A stretch of 55,790 nt of DNA, taken from positions 59,425 through 115,214 of the forward strand of contig DENJ01000111.1 of assembly GCA_002359635.1 (NCBI GenBank). Direction: 5' to 3'. The position numbers and the translations under genes were made by a program. This document shows, in pieces, positions 15,937-24,146 of this stretch. The stretch is from Burkholderiales bacterium UBA2647 (GTDB lineage Bacteria > Pseudomonadota > Gammaproteobacteria > Burkholderiales > Burkholderiaceae_E). Under the pieces are notes generated by a model. It saw only the letters and a program-made list of their open reading frames with translations, was not told the origin of the DNA and did no database searches. Each line of letters starts with the position of its first letter. Position 1 is the first letter of the stretch.

Positions 15937-17338
15937 CCTCAGTGGTCTCAACGCGGCGAGGTTTTGCAACGCCGCTGCGATCCTGCCAGCCTTCGCTTCG
16001 AGGTTTTGCAACGCCGCTACGATCCTGCCAGCCTTCGCCACGCGGCTGACTTGGGCCACTGCGTTCAGCTTTGAGGAAGTCGCGCTCACCGTGTACGAGG
16101 CCCTGGGGCCTCGATCTGTTCGGTGACTTGGAAGCAGGCTTGGCTGCTGTTCGCACCAGCGGTCTGATTTTCGGTTCAAGTCCCGGAATCACGCTGTTTT
16201 CAAGGCGGCGCTCGATGACGCGTTCGATAGCCCGAAGCTTGCGCAAATCGCTCACTTCAACCATCGTAACTGCCACGCCACTGCGACCTGCGCGCGCAGT
16301 TCGACCGATCCGATGGACATAATCCTCCGGTTTCATCGGGAGACCGAGGTTGATCACATGCGAGATGCTCGGCACATCAAGGCCGCGTGCGGCAACATCG
16401 GTGGCGACCAACCATTGCACGCGTTTTTCGCGAAATGCGTTCAACCGTCTCGTGCGCACGGATTGCGGGAGTGCGCCGTGCAAATAGGTGACTGACAATC
16501 CCTGAGCAGTCAGTTTTTCGCCAAGCTGTTCGCATTCAACCTGGGTTCTGGCAAAAATCACGGCTTGGTCAACACTGCTATCGGAAAGATAGTGTTCTAG
16601 TAATCTAATACGATGTGATTCATGGTCTGCGAGGTGGATCAATTCGCGAATATCGGGTTTAGCCTGATTGACCGCCGTCATGGCAATGCGAAGCGGATCA
16701 CGGGTGAGCTTTTCGGCCAACAGCATGATTCGTGGCGCAAAAGTTGCAGAAAACATTAGCGTTTGCTGCCGCTGGGCGCTTGCCAGCGCAATAGCCTGTA
16801 AATCTTCGGCGAATCCTAGATCCAGCATACGATCGGCCTCATCGACCACCATATGAACCACTTGATCGAGCCTGATTTTCCTTGTGCGATACAAGTCGAG
16901 CAATCGACCGGGTGTTGCAACGACCAAATCAGCGCCGCGAAGCGCCTGCAGTTGTTTGCCGTAGGGCAGACCGCCCACGACCGTAGCGACGCGAAGCCCG
17001 CGACTCCCCTTTAGCAAATCGATGGCATCGTCGCTGACTTGTTGTGCGAGCTCGCGCGTCGGACTTAAAACCAAAATAGCGGGCCCGCTCGGCAGACGCA
17101 TCGCTGCGTTCCGCGAACCAAGCATCATTTGAAGCAGCGGAATCAAAAACGCTGCCGTTTTGCCGGAACCTGTCTGGCTGCTTACCAACAAGTCCTTGCC
17201 TGCGAGGGCTTGAGGAATGACTTGTTCTTGAACGGGTGTGGGAGAATGAAAACCGAGGGCATCGATTGCCGATTGCAAGCTGGCCTGCAAGCGGAAAGCA
17301 GTAAAGCCCGGGGAGGCGGGAATAGGTAATGTCGACAC
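15809..17338 (-). CDS. DEAD-box ATP-dependent RNA helicase (RhlE-like)
   Basis: The 509-residue protein is a DEAD-box RNA helicase: Walker A SQTGSGKT near residues 54-61, PTRELAQQV, VVDEADRMLDLGF, SATF, and IGRTARAGRSG in the second RecA domain. The C-terminal tail after about residue 400 is basic and repetitive, including a tandem 14-residue unit encoded by a 42-bp repeat at 15957-16040. The start is GTG 17338, supported by AAAGGAT about 7 bases upstream. It would remodel RNA in ribosome assembly or cold adaptation, RhlE being the nearest familiar relative. Its 3' end overlaps hmgA by 128 bases in antisense. Confidence 0.93.
   Translation of the reverse strand: MSTLPIPASPGFTAFRLQASLQSAIDALGFHSPTPVQEQVIPQALAGKDLLVSSQTGSGKTAAFLIPLLQMMLGSRNAAMRLPSGPAILVLSPTRELAQQVSDDAIDLLKGSRGLRVATVVGGLPYGKQLQALRGADLVVATPGRLLDLYRTRKIRLDQVVHMVVDEADRMLDLGFAEDLQAIALASAQRQQTLMFSATFAPRIMLLAEKLTRDPLRIAMTAVNQAKPDIRELIHLADHESHRIRLLEHYLSDSSVDQAVIFARTQVECEQLGEKLTAQGLSVTYLHGALPQSVRTRRLNAFREKRVQWLVATDVAARGLDVPSISHVINLGLPMKPEDYVHRIGRTARAGRSGVAVTMVEVSDLRKLRAIERVIERRLENSVIPGLEPKIRPLVRTAAKPASKSPNRSRPQGLVHGERDFLKAERSGPSQPRGEGWQDRSGVAKPRSEGWQDRSGVAKPRRVETTEARSTSNRGSGFAGFANKPGSRSDASPRAGQTRWAGKRVNSRA
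15957..16040. repeat. tandem 42-bp repeat in the helicase tail
   Basis: Two adjacent copies of a 42-bp unit (15957-15998 and 15999-16040) differ by only a few bases. Being a multiple of three, the repeat duplicates a 14-residue unit (GWQDRSGVAKPR core) in the disordered tail of the DEAD-box protein without disturbing the frame. This is a recent slippage or unequal recombination product rather than a CRISPR. Confidence 0.9.
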
Positions 17339-17383
17339 AGTGATCCTTTGTGATCCGTGGTAGAACGCTATGCAAACCCGATC

Positions 17384-17411
17384 GATATAAAACGATGGGT
17401 AACAATGTCAG
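17384..17411 (-). promoter_or_regulatory. candidate sigma-70 promoter of the helicase gene
   Basis: Reading the minus strand, CTGACA (17411-17406) and TATATC (17389-17384) are separated by 16 bases, matching -35 and -10 hexamers at five and four of six positions. The -10 lies about 46 bases upstream of the GTG start at 17338, leaving a short 5' leader. Inferred from consensus resemblance alone. Confidence 0.35.
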
Positions 17412-17498
17412 CGGTCGTGTCTTTAGGGCATCGACCAGCGGACTACCGGCAAGCGAACTTGCTACAAATGGGACCAAGGGCGATGAGGAGGGCGGAGT

Positions 17499-18533
17499 AT
17501 GACACAGATGTGGGCGTTTGAGGCCGCTGAAGTACGGACCTGCGAGGTTTTGAGCCGTTTACCGGCGCGCTTTCGTTGTTTACAAGCTAATGACTGGGCA
17601 GATGCCAATAAAGCAGGACATCCTGCCGACAGTTTTTTGGAGGGGCCATGTTTCGATGCGCAAGGACAACTCTTTGTAACCGATATACCTTTTGGGAGGA
17701 TTTTCCGAATCGATCAGGCCTTCATTAAGGCGCGTTTTCAAGGCGAGGCGAGCTTGGAAGATGGTGATGATGCTTGGGAATTAATCGCGCAATACGACGG
17801 TTGGCCTAATGGCATGGCCATGCATCGAGACGGCAGCCTTTGGATAAGCGACTATCGTCATGGTTTGCTCAAACTTCCTGCTGATGCTTTAGCGGCTCAA
17901 ATCGCCCAGGGTCACGCAAAGCCGATCAAACCTGAGCCCCTGCTCCAACATCGTTTGAGTGAGTCGTTTCGCGGACTCAACGATCTTTGTTTCGATCGAC
18001 AAGGTGTTTGCTATTTCACCGATCAAGGGCAAAGTGGCCTGCATGACCCGAGTGGACGGGTCTACAGGCGGTTTCCTGATGGGCGGCTCGAATGCATCTT
18101 GCAAAATGTGCCAAGTCCCAACGGAATTGCAGTCGATGATAAACAGCCCGCACTTTTTGTCGCGGTAACCCGTGCCAATCAGCTTTGGCGCTCTCCCTTG
18201 CTTGCGCATGCGGCCTTGTCGAAGGTTGGCGCGTTTCAGACTTTTTTCGGCAGCAGTGGTCCGGATGGATTGGCGCTGGATCAGGATCATGGGATTGTCG
18301 TTGCTCACGCAAGCCTTGGTGTTGCCTTCCACTTGAATCGAAAGGGTGCGATAAGCCATATCTACCAGGCACCGATGGAAGATGCCTCAGTCACCAACGT
18401 GGCGTTTTTTCCAGGGGGCAGCAAGGACCTGGTGCTCACCGAGTCGCTCAGTGGGAGCCTGCTTATGGTGAAAGCAGCCCGTGCAGGCATGCGTCTTTGG
18501 TGGGAATCCGAGACCGTTTCGGGTGAGGCTTAA
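17499..18533 (+). CDS. SMP-30/gluconolactonase-family beta-propeller
   Basis: The 344-residue protein resembles the SMP-30/gluconolactonase/LRE family of calcium- or metal-dependent beta-propeller lactonases. EGPCFDAQGQLFVTDIPFGRIFRID, NGMAMHRDGSLWISD, GLNDLCFDRQGVCYFTDQGQSG and PNGIAV carry the repeated metal-ligand pattern (Glu, Asn, Asn, Asp). No signal peptide is seen. AGGAGG just upstream supports ATG 17499. It overlaps the convergent trhO stop by four bases (shared TTAA). Lactonase substrate is unknown; a sugar lactone or aromatic-derived enol-lactone would suit its catabolic neighbours. Confidence 0.87.
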   Translation: MTQMWAFEAAEVRTCEVLSRLPARFRCLQANDWADANKAGHPADSFLEGPCFDAQGQLFVTDIPFGRIFRIDQAFIKARFQGEASLEDGDDAWELIAQYDGWPNGMAMHRDGSLWISDYRHGLLKLPADALAAQIAQGHAKPIKPEPLLQHRLSESFRGLNDLCFDRQGVCYFTDQGQSGLHDPSGRVYRRFPDGRLECILQNVPSPNGIAVDDKQPALFVAVTRANQLWRSPLLAHAALSKVGAFQTFFGSSGPDGLALDQDHGIVVAHASLGVAFHLNRKGAISHIYQAPMEDASVTNVAFFPGGSKDLVLTESLSGSLLMVKAARAGMRLWWESETVSGEA

Positions 18534-19378
18534 TCGCTGAGCGCTTTTAGCGCCGGATCAAGTGCTTCACGCTGGTCAAATACAAAACAGCTGCCCTGAT
18601 AGTGGCGCTGACCAACCGTTTCAAAATACTTAAGAATCCCGCCGTCAAGTTGGTAGCAATGCTTCATACCGATGGCTTGCATGAATAAACCAGCCTTCTC
18701 ACAGCGAATACCGCCCGTGCAAAAACTCACCACGGTTTTGCCCTCGAATGCCTGACGATGCATTTGGATTGCCTTGGGAAAATCGCTAAATTGTTTTAGA
18801 TCGTAGGACACGGCGCCGTTAAAAGTTCCATAATCCACCTCAAAGGCATTGCGGGTGTCAAGCATGACAAGGGCCCGGCCTTCATCGTCGTGGCCTTGAT
18901 CGAGCCATCGTGCCAGCGTCTGAGCACTGACCCATGGGGCGCGCCCCGCCGCAGGTGCGATATCAGGCTTATTCATACGGATGATTTCCGCCTTCAATCT
19001 CACCCGCATCCTTGCGAAACCCTGATGCTGCGACCAACTGTATTTCGCTTCAAGGCCCGCAAAACGCTGATCGCCTTGTAGGCTTTCAAGCCATGTTTCA
19101 ATTGAAGCGGCAGGTCCTGCAAGAAATAGATTGATCCCTTCTGGTGCGATGAGGATCGTCCCTTTGATACTGAGGGCGAGGCATTGCTCGAGCCATTGAT
19201 CGCGAAGCCGCTCGCGGTCATGGATGGCTACAAAGCGATAGGCAGCAATATTTAGCACCGGTAACCCATCTTTCTGTACCGGCAACCCATCTGCCTGGTC
19301 CTTGCCCTCGTCAGGCGCCGTGTTGCCATAACCATCAGATTTTGTTGAGGGCAACACCATGTCACAGGCCTTAAGCAT
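18530..19378 (-). CDS. trhO: tRNA uridine(34) hydroxylase TrhO (rhodanese-domain protein)
   Basis: The 282-residue product matches the YceA/UPF0176 family, now called TrhO, which uses oxygen to make 5-hydroxyuridine at tRNA position 34. The central rhodanese domain carries the active-site loop SFCTGGIRCEKAG (Cys near residue 220) and MLDTRNAFEVDYGTF; the N-terminal domain includes the segment LNIAAYRFVAI and PEGINLFLAG. I place the start at ATG 19378, which overlaps the upstream hydrolase stop by 8 bases; ATG 19360 is possible. The gene is a housekeeping neighbour rather than part of the catabolic set. The stop overlaps the SMP-30 gene stop. Confidence 0.9.
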   Translation of the reverse strand: MLKACDMVLPSTKSDGYGNTAPDEGKDQADGLPVQKDGLPVLNIAAYRFVAIHDRERLRDQWLEQCLALSIKGTILIAPEGINLFLAGPAASIETWLESLQGDQRFAGLEAKYSWSQHQGFARMRVRLKAEIIRMNKPDIAPAAGRAPWVSAQTLARWLDQGHDDEGRALVMLDTRNAFEVDYGTFNGAVSYDLKQFSDFPKAIQMHRQAFEGKTVVSFCTGGIRCEKAGLFMQAIGMKHCYQLDGGILKYFETVGQRHYQGSCFVFDQREALDPALKALSD

Positions 19379-20240
19379 GCTCCTTAAACCAACTCGCCAA
19401 CTTGTCGGCCGATTGATGCATGATCCAATGACCGCAATCATCCCAAAGCGAAAGGGATTGCCTGGTTTCGCCTTTAGCACTTATCGACTCATCCCACCAT
19501 GTTGTTAAGCGCTTAGGGTCCATGGTTGGGTCTTGTAAACCCCACACCGCGTGAACCGGCACCCTGGCTTGCCGGATGATGTCACGCAAACCCGCTTGAT
19601 GGGATGCCTCGCGGCTGCGCCAACGTGTCTGCCGACAGCTTTCCGCATGAATCGCCAAGGCTAGGGCGTTGATGTCTTCATCGCGATGGAGCATCAGTGC
19701 TTTGAGGTTGTGACGATAAGCCTCAAGTAAATCTTCCGGGCTTCTTGCACGCTGCCAAAGCAGCATATCGATCGCTTTTTCAGGACGCATGCCCATGCCG
19801 GCACTGCCAACAAGCCGTAGGCTTTGCACCGGTGCACCCTGAGCAAGCATCTGACCCGCGACGAGCCCGCCAAAAGAAAATCCGCCAAGCGTAAAGCTAC
19901 GTTCACTAACCCCAAGATGGTCTAAGGCGAGTATCAGGGCTTGGGCCATAAAACCTGTTTCGGCCGGGGTCAACATATCGCCCGACGCTCCAAAGCCCGG
20001 CAAGTCAGGAATCCAAAGCCGATAGTGCCCAGAAAGCAAAGGAATGAGGTTTAACCAATGCATCCAACTGCCATGGCCACCGTGCAAGAGCACACAGTCG
20101 GGCCCCTCACCGAAACGCATCCAGTGAATCGGGCAGTGCGCCTCGCCCAAGCCCGGTGTGTGGATCGACTCCCCACGAGCTCTCATGTTCTCAATGATTT
20201 CGAGACCTTCATCAAGGCCTAATAGGGTTGCTGGCATCAT
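19371..20240 (-). CDS. alpha/beta-fold hydrolase
   Basis: The 289-residue protein is an alpha/beta hydrolase with oxyanion segment LLHGGHGSWMHWLN, nucleophile elbow GGFSFGG, and the C-terminal VWGLQDPTMDP (acid) and DCGHWIMHQ (histidine). The sequence resembles the C-C bond or ester hydrolases used in aromatic degradation, but a substrate cannot be read. ATG 20240 is chosen because the protein then begins just before the conserved core; upstream in-frame codons cover the divergent gene's leader. It is divergent from the RraA-like gene at 20343, with 102 bases between starts, and overlaps trhO by 8 bases, so both minus-strand genes may be coupled. Confidence 0.85.
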   Translation of the reverse strand: MMPATLLGLDEGLEIIENMRARGESIHTPGLGEAHCPIHWMRFGEGPDCVLLHGGHGSWMHWLNLIPLLSGHYRLWIPDLPGFGASGDMLTPAETGFMAQALILALDHLGVSERSFTLGGFSFGGLVAGQMLAQGAPVQSLRLVGSAGMGMRPEKAIDMLLWQRARSPEDLLEAYRHNLKALMLHRDEDINALALAIHAESCRQTRWRSREASHQAGLRDIIRQARVPVHAVWGLQDPTMDPKRLTTWWDESISAKGETRQSLSLWDDCGHWIMHQSADKLASWFKEHA

Positions 20241-20342
20241 CTTGCGGGCGATTGTGGCACATTGAGCAAGCGTGGCCAACAGCGGCCAGGCAAGGCCTAC
20301 AGCGCGTATGGATGCAAAATGTCTCATCAGGGAGTGCACGCT

Positions 20343-21062
20343 ATGACAAGCGATTCAATGGATTTAAGTCGGGATGCGATCGCCATGCTTGAGGGTGTGA
20401 CCACCGCAACCATAAGCACCGTGCTGCTCAAGAAAGGTCTTCGCAATGTCTGGATGCGTGGCACCAAAGCCTTGCGCCCAGGTCAAAGTCGGTGCGTGGG
20501 CCGGGCATTTACCCTGCGGTTTGTTCCGGCCCGCGAGGATCTGGCAACGCCCGAATCGTGGTCCTCGCCAATTTCAACGCGCGCCGCGATCGAAGCGATG
20601 CCAGCAGGATGTATCGCGGTGGTCGATGCCATGGGGGCAAGCGATGCCGGTATTTTTGGCGATATTTTGTGCGCTCGGATGGTCAAGCGCGGTGTGGCAG
20701 CTTTGGTCAGCGATGGTGTTATACGCGATCAAGCGGGCGTGCTTTCGACCGGTTTAGCGGTTTGGTGTCAGGGGGCGGCGGCACCGCCTTCGGTGGCAGG
20801 CCTTACTTTCGTTGGATGGCAGCAGCCGATTGCTTGCGGCGGCGTGGCTGTGTTTCCGGATGATGTGGTGGTGGTCGATGACGATGGCGCGGTGTTGATT
20901 CCCCAAGCCATGCTTGATCTGGTCCTGCAGGAGGCTCCCGAGCAGGAAAAGCTGGAGGCTTGGATCATGGACGAAGTGAATCGCGGTGCCGCCTTACCGG
21001 GTCTTTATCCGCCCAATGCTGAGCAAAAAGCACGCTATGAGGCGCATCGCATGGCAAAATAA
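20343..21062 (+). CDS. RraA-family protein (HMG/CHA aldolase-like)
   Basis: The 239-residue protein belongs to the RraA/MenG-like family, in which 4-hydroxy-4-methyl-2-oxoglutarate/4-carboxy-4-hydroxy-2-oxoadipate aldolases of protocatechuate and gallate pathways sit beside regulators of RNase E. The shared core is GDILCARMVKRGVAALVSDG followed by VIRD, which holds the metal- and substrate-binding residues. GGAG precedes ATG 20343; the longer frame starting 20262 is not supported. Because the genes around (BenE, dienelactone hydrolase, hmgA) handle aromatics and carboxylates, an aldolase role is more likely than RNase E regulation, but this is inferred. Confidence 0.88.
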   Translation: MTSDSMDLSRDAIAMLEGVTTATISTVLLKKGLRNVWMRGTKALRPGQSRCVGRAFTLRFVPAREDLATPESWSSPISTRAAIEAMPAGCIAVVDAMGASDAGIFGDILCARMVKRGVAALVSDGVIRDQAGVLSTGLAVWCQGAAAPPSVAGLTFVGWQQPIACGGVAVFPDDVVVVDDDGAVLIPQAMLDLVLQEAPEQEKLEAWIMDEVNRGAALPGLYPPNAEQKARYEAHRMAK

Positions 21063-21121
21063 AGTGTGCTTAAAGGCAGTTGCATGGATTAGTTCGGATT
21101 TTGAAGTATGAGAGGGTAGAC

Positions 21122-21568
21122 ATGATGGAAGCGAATCAATCGTCGATGGTCCAAGCGATGCGGTCTGTCGTCCCAAGTGCACCGGTTCGCAAGGTCGAAT
21201 CGACCGAGCTGCGAAACGATTCGCCAGCCTCGGCCCAAACGTCGACCCCGCCTGCGCTTAGGGTCGAACCGGCTGTTCGTGTCGATTTATCGAGCCAGGC
21301 AAAAGCCATCGTGGCTGATGCATCGGGTCAGGTAACCCCCACCCAAAGTGTTGAACAGCAGGTCACCGTCCGCAAGGCGGAATTTACGGAGCGGGCTTTG
21401 GTTCGAGCCAGAGAGGCTGATCAATCGTCAAATCGTGTTCAAGAATCCATGTCGGTTCAGCGGATAGAAGAACTCGCCCAAAAAGAAAAAGTTCAGGCAC
21501 TTGTTCGGGCCGACGCGCCGCAACCCAAGAAGGAAGTTCCCGTCCAACAGGACAATTTATACGTCTGA
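21122..21568 (+). CDS. hypothetical protein, low complexity
   Basis: I do not recognise this 148-residue protein. It has no signal peptide or membrane helix; it is rich in Ala, Val, Gln, Ser, Arg and Glu, with patches that could form a coiled coil (for example the QRIEELAQKEKVQALVRA region). Codon use looks like the neighbours and AGAGGG precedes ATG 21122, so it is probably a real gene. It lies between the RraA-like gene and the DUF2796 protein on the same strand. Composition suggests a flexible, possibly disordered scaffold or regulatory protein; no function should be assumed. Confidence 0.6.
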   Translation: MMEANQSSMVQAMRSVVPSAPVRKVESTELRNDSPASAQTSTPPALRVEPAVRVDLSSQAKAIVADASGQVTPTQSVEQQVTVRKAEFTERALVRAREADQSSNRVQESMSVQRIEELAQKEKVQALVRADAPQPKKEVPVQQDNLYV

Positions 21569-21592
21569 TGCTAGCGCCAAAGCGGCTTTGAG

Positions 21593-22132
21593 ATGCGTCC
21601 TCGAGCAAGCTTCTTTCTCGCCCACCTGGCCAGCCTTGTCCTAGGTCTTGGCCTTGCCCACGCCAAGCCACATGAGCACGGTGTGGCGCAGCTTGAAGTC
21701 AGTCTGAGTGGTCGGGAATTAAGCATCCGATTTGCCTCCCCGCTTGATGTCTTCCTAGGTTGGGAGCGAGCGCCGCGGCATGAACAAGAAGTTAATCTTT
21801 ACCGGCAATTGCGTAAGGATCTCGTGCAACACGGTTTCTTGCTCAGCCTTCCAGCGCAAGCGGCCTGTAGCCAGCGAACTGCCCAGGTGAGCGATCCCCA
21901 CCAACTGGATGGCGAGAAGAGCAAGGTGCCGGCAAAGCCAGCCGCTGAGCATCAGGATCTGGTGGTCGAGTGGAGCATCAGTTGCGATCAACCCTCGCAA
22001 CTCAAGCGGCTTGGTTTCCAAGGTTTTGATCGTTATAAACGGCTTCGGCGTGTCGACGTCATCTTCAATATGCCTGCCGGTGTGGGTAAGGCACGTCTGA
22101 CGAGCCGGCAAGCTGATTTGCAATTGCCCTAA
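21593..22132 (+). CDS. DUF2796/ZrgA-like periplasmic protein
   Basis: The 179-residue protein resembles the DUF2796/ZrgA family, periplasmic zinc-associated proteins. The N terminus (about residues 1-24) is a signal peptide ending AHA, and mature KPHEHGVAQLEVSLSGR has the histidine-bearing opening of the family, followed by ASPLDVFLGWERAPRHEQE. A lysine/histidine-containing segment in the middle is not a strong metal-binding run, so zinc-binding capacity may be modest. It is spaced 24 bases from the unknown upstream gene and 34 from the dienelactone hydrolase. No zinc permease gene is nearby, so the assignment rests on sequence resemblance only. Confidence 0.8.
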   Translation: MRPRASFFLAHLASLVLGLGLAHAKPHEHGVAQLEVSLSGRELSIRFASPLDVFLGWERAPRHEQEVNLYRQLRKDLVQHGFLLSLPAQAACSQRTAQVSDPHQLDGEKSKVPAKPAAEHQDLVVEWSISCDQPSQLKRLGFQGFDRYKRLRRVDVIFNMPAGVGKARLTSRQADLQLP

Positions 22133-22166
22133 AGGTATCGTCTATTAACGACATAAGGAGTAAGCA

Positions 22167-22835
22167 ATGGGAATGAAGATTCAATTCGAGCGTCCAGATG
22201 GTTCGTCCTGCGATGGTTACTTGTCAGCCCAACAGGCCAGCAGGCCTGGCGTGGTGGTGATTCAGGAGTGGTGGGGCCTGAATGATCAGATTTGTGGGAT
22301 TGCCGATCGCATGGCGCGGGCTGGCTTTAATGCGCTCGCGCCCGATCTTTATCATGGCCGTGTTACCGAAAAGCCCGACGAGGCAAATCACTTAATGACC
22401 GGTCTGGACTTTCCAGGTGCGACACATCAAGACATACGTGGCGCGGTCCAGCACTTGAAAAAAAGCGGCAGCAGCAAAGTCGCGGTAATGGGTTATTGCA
22501 TGGGTGGTGCGCTTACCATCGCATCTGCTGTTCACATTCCTGAAGTTGATGCTGGCGTTTGTTTTTACGGTATTCCGCCCAAGGATTTCGCCGATCCCGC
22601 AATGATTAAGATCCCCTTGCAAGGACACTTTGCCAACCGGGATGATTGGTGTACGCCTGCTGCCGCTGATGGGCTTGAAGCGAGCTTAAAAGCTTGTGCT
22701 GCGACCTACGAACTGTATCGATATGACGCAAACCACGGGTTTTGTAACGATCGCTCGGCTGTGAACTATGACCCGGCGAGTTGTAACCTGGCTTTTGAAC
22801 GCTTGCAGGCTTTCTTGCTCAAGCACCTCGCCTGA
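22167..22835 (+). CDS. dienelactone hydrolase family protein
   Basis: The 222-residue enzyme is a dienelactone hydrolase: nucleophile Cys111 in GYCMGG, Glu34 in QEWWG, His190 in ANHGFCND, and a likely acid at Asp159/160. Dienelactone hydrolases open the lactone ring produced in chloroaromatic degradation, but this family also includes general carboxymethylenebutenolidases. Ribosome-binding AAGGAG lies just before ATG 22167. The gene is in a plus-strand cluster after DUF2796 and convergent with BenE. Function as an aromatic-ring lactone hydrolase is consistent with BenE and hmgA in the neighbourhood, but no other ortho-cleavage gene is present. Confidence 0.92.
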   Translation: MGMKIQFERPDGSSCDGYLSAQQASRPGVVVIQEWWGLNDQICGIADRMARAGFNALAPDLYHGRVTEKPDEANHLMTGLDFPGATHQDIRGAVQHLKKSGSSKVAVMGYCMGGALTIASAVHIPEVDAGVCFYGIPPKDFADPAMIKIPLQGHFANRDDWCTPAAADGLEASLKACAATYELYRYDANHGFCNDRSAVNYDPASCNLAFERLQAFLLKHLA

Positions 22836-22895
22836 AACCGCACCGCAGGGCCCTGGACAGACGGCTATAGCGTCCGTAACAGCCGATAGAAAAGC

Positions 22896-24098
22896 TCAAG
22901 GTGTTTCCTTTGCTGCCTTAAAGTCGGTGGGCTCGTAAAGTCGTGAAGCCAGATACCCGGCGAGCAGTCCCCAAAAAGCTGCTCCAATCGATGCGATTTC
23001 GATCCCCGAAACGGTTACGAGAAAGCAGATCAACGCGCCAAAACTGAAGTGGGTTTTAAAAGCCGATTGAAATGCGGTTTGTAACACTTTAAGCATCGCT
23101 AAGCCGCCGAGCACCACAATAAAGGCGCCAGGCGTCGCCATCAGCAAGCCTGTGAAGCCTGCTGAGAACAAACCGAAGAGCATCGCGAGCAACCCTACCG
23201 TGATGCCGCCGATGTAGTGTGAATCTTTGGGCCCTGACGATACAAGAATTGCATTGGTAGGCCCCGTGAGGCAGGTGCTGACCGAGCCTACCAGTGCGGT
23301 CAGCATTGACCAAATGCCGCATGCGCTTGCGACGGTGTTGATAGGCGCATCGTGTCCTGCGGCACGCAGTACGGCGGCACCCTGCCCATTCTGAACGACC
23401 AATACCGTGATCGAAAGTGGTACCACCAGTTCAAGGCAGGCCCGCAGGCTGAACACCGGTGTCGTGAAAACAGGGTCTGCGAGCCAATGCAATTGATCGT
23501 AGGCAATTTGCGGTGGTTCAAAGGCGCTGATAAGCACCATGCCGGAGACCACGGCGCCGATGAGCGGCGGCACGAAGCGTCCGACCTGCCGGTACACCGA
23601 GAGCGAAACAAAAACAAGCACCATCGGGATGGCGATCCATGCGTCTGTCTGCATATGACGAATCAGATCGGTGCCAAACCGCAAAAAAACCCCGGCCACC
23701 ATCGCCATCACAATCGCAAGCGGTATGGCTTTCATGATGCGGCCAATCAGACCGCTCAGACCAAGCGCCAACATCAGCGCAGCGGTTAGCAGATACGCGC
23801 CCACGATCTCTTCAAAGGGTAAGCGCTTGAGCGCCTCGCCCATGAGCACCATCCCTGGAATCGTCCAAAAAAAGGCCAGTGGTTTGCGGTATACCCAGCT
23901 CAAGACAACACTTAAGATGCCGTTGATACCAAAACAGCCCAGGACCCAGGAGGCAATCAGCGCGGCAGGCACGCCAGCACCGGCGCCTACCGACAGAATA
24001 ATCGCCAACGGGCCCGATGCAGAAAAGATAAAACCCAACAAGCCGTTGACCACGGCTTGCCAATGAAAATCCCGGCGTAATGCCCTCCATGAGGGCAT
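22896..24098 (-). CDS. benE: benzoate/H+ symporter family protein BenE
   Basis: The 400-residue product is a multi-spanning BenE/benzoate-proton symporter, with many hydrophobic helices such as VVNGLLGFIFSASGPLAIIL and conserved loop elements SVSTCLTGPTNAILVSSG. It would import benzoate or a related aromatic acid. The start at ATG 24098 gives the family's usual length (about 390-400); GTG 24119 is the alternative. It lies 48 bases after the dctP stop on the same strand, so it may be transcribed with the TRAP operon. No benABCD genes are in the window, so the true substrate is uncertain. Convergent with the dienelactone hydrolase. Confidence 0.9.
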   Translation of the reverse strand: MPSWRALRRDFHWQAVVNGLLGFIFSASGPLAIILSVGAGAGVPAALIASWVLGCFGINGILSVVLSWVYRKPLAFFWTIPGMVLMGEALKRLPFEEIVGAYLLTAALMLALGLSGLIGRIMKAIPLAIVMAMVAGVFLRFGTDLIRHMQTDAWIAIPMVLVFVSLSVYRQVGRFVPPLIGAVVSGMVLISAFEPPQIAYDQLHWLADPVFTTPVFSLRACLELVVPLSITVLVVQNGQGAAVLRAAGHDAPINTVASACGIWSMLTALVGSVSTCLTGPTNAILVSSGPKDSHYIGGITVGLLAMLFGLFSAGFTGLLMATPGAFIVVLGGLAMLKVLQTAFQSAFKTHFSFGALICFLVTVSGIEIASIGAAFWGLLAGYLASRLYEPTDFKAAKETP

Positions 24099-24146
24099 CG
24101 GGCCGGGAGGCTCAATCACGCGAGATGACTGGTTGCCAACGATGGA

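Noticed and set aside
15957..16040. Possible CRISPR-like repeat pair
   Set aside because: The two units are contiguous with no spacer and encode an in-frame protein duplication.
15809..17338. Helicase and ABC exporter as parts of a defence system
   Set aside because: The helicase is RhlE-like housekeeping type, and no restriction, nuclease or CRISPR partner genes are near either.
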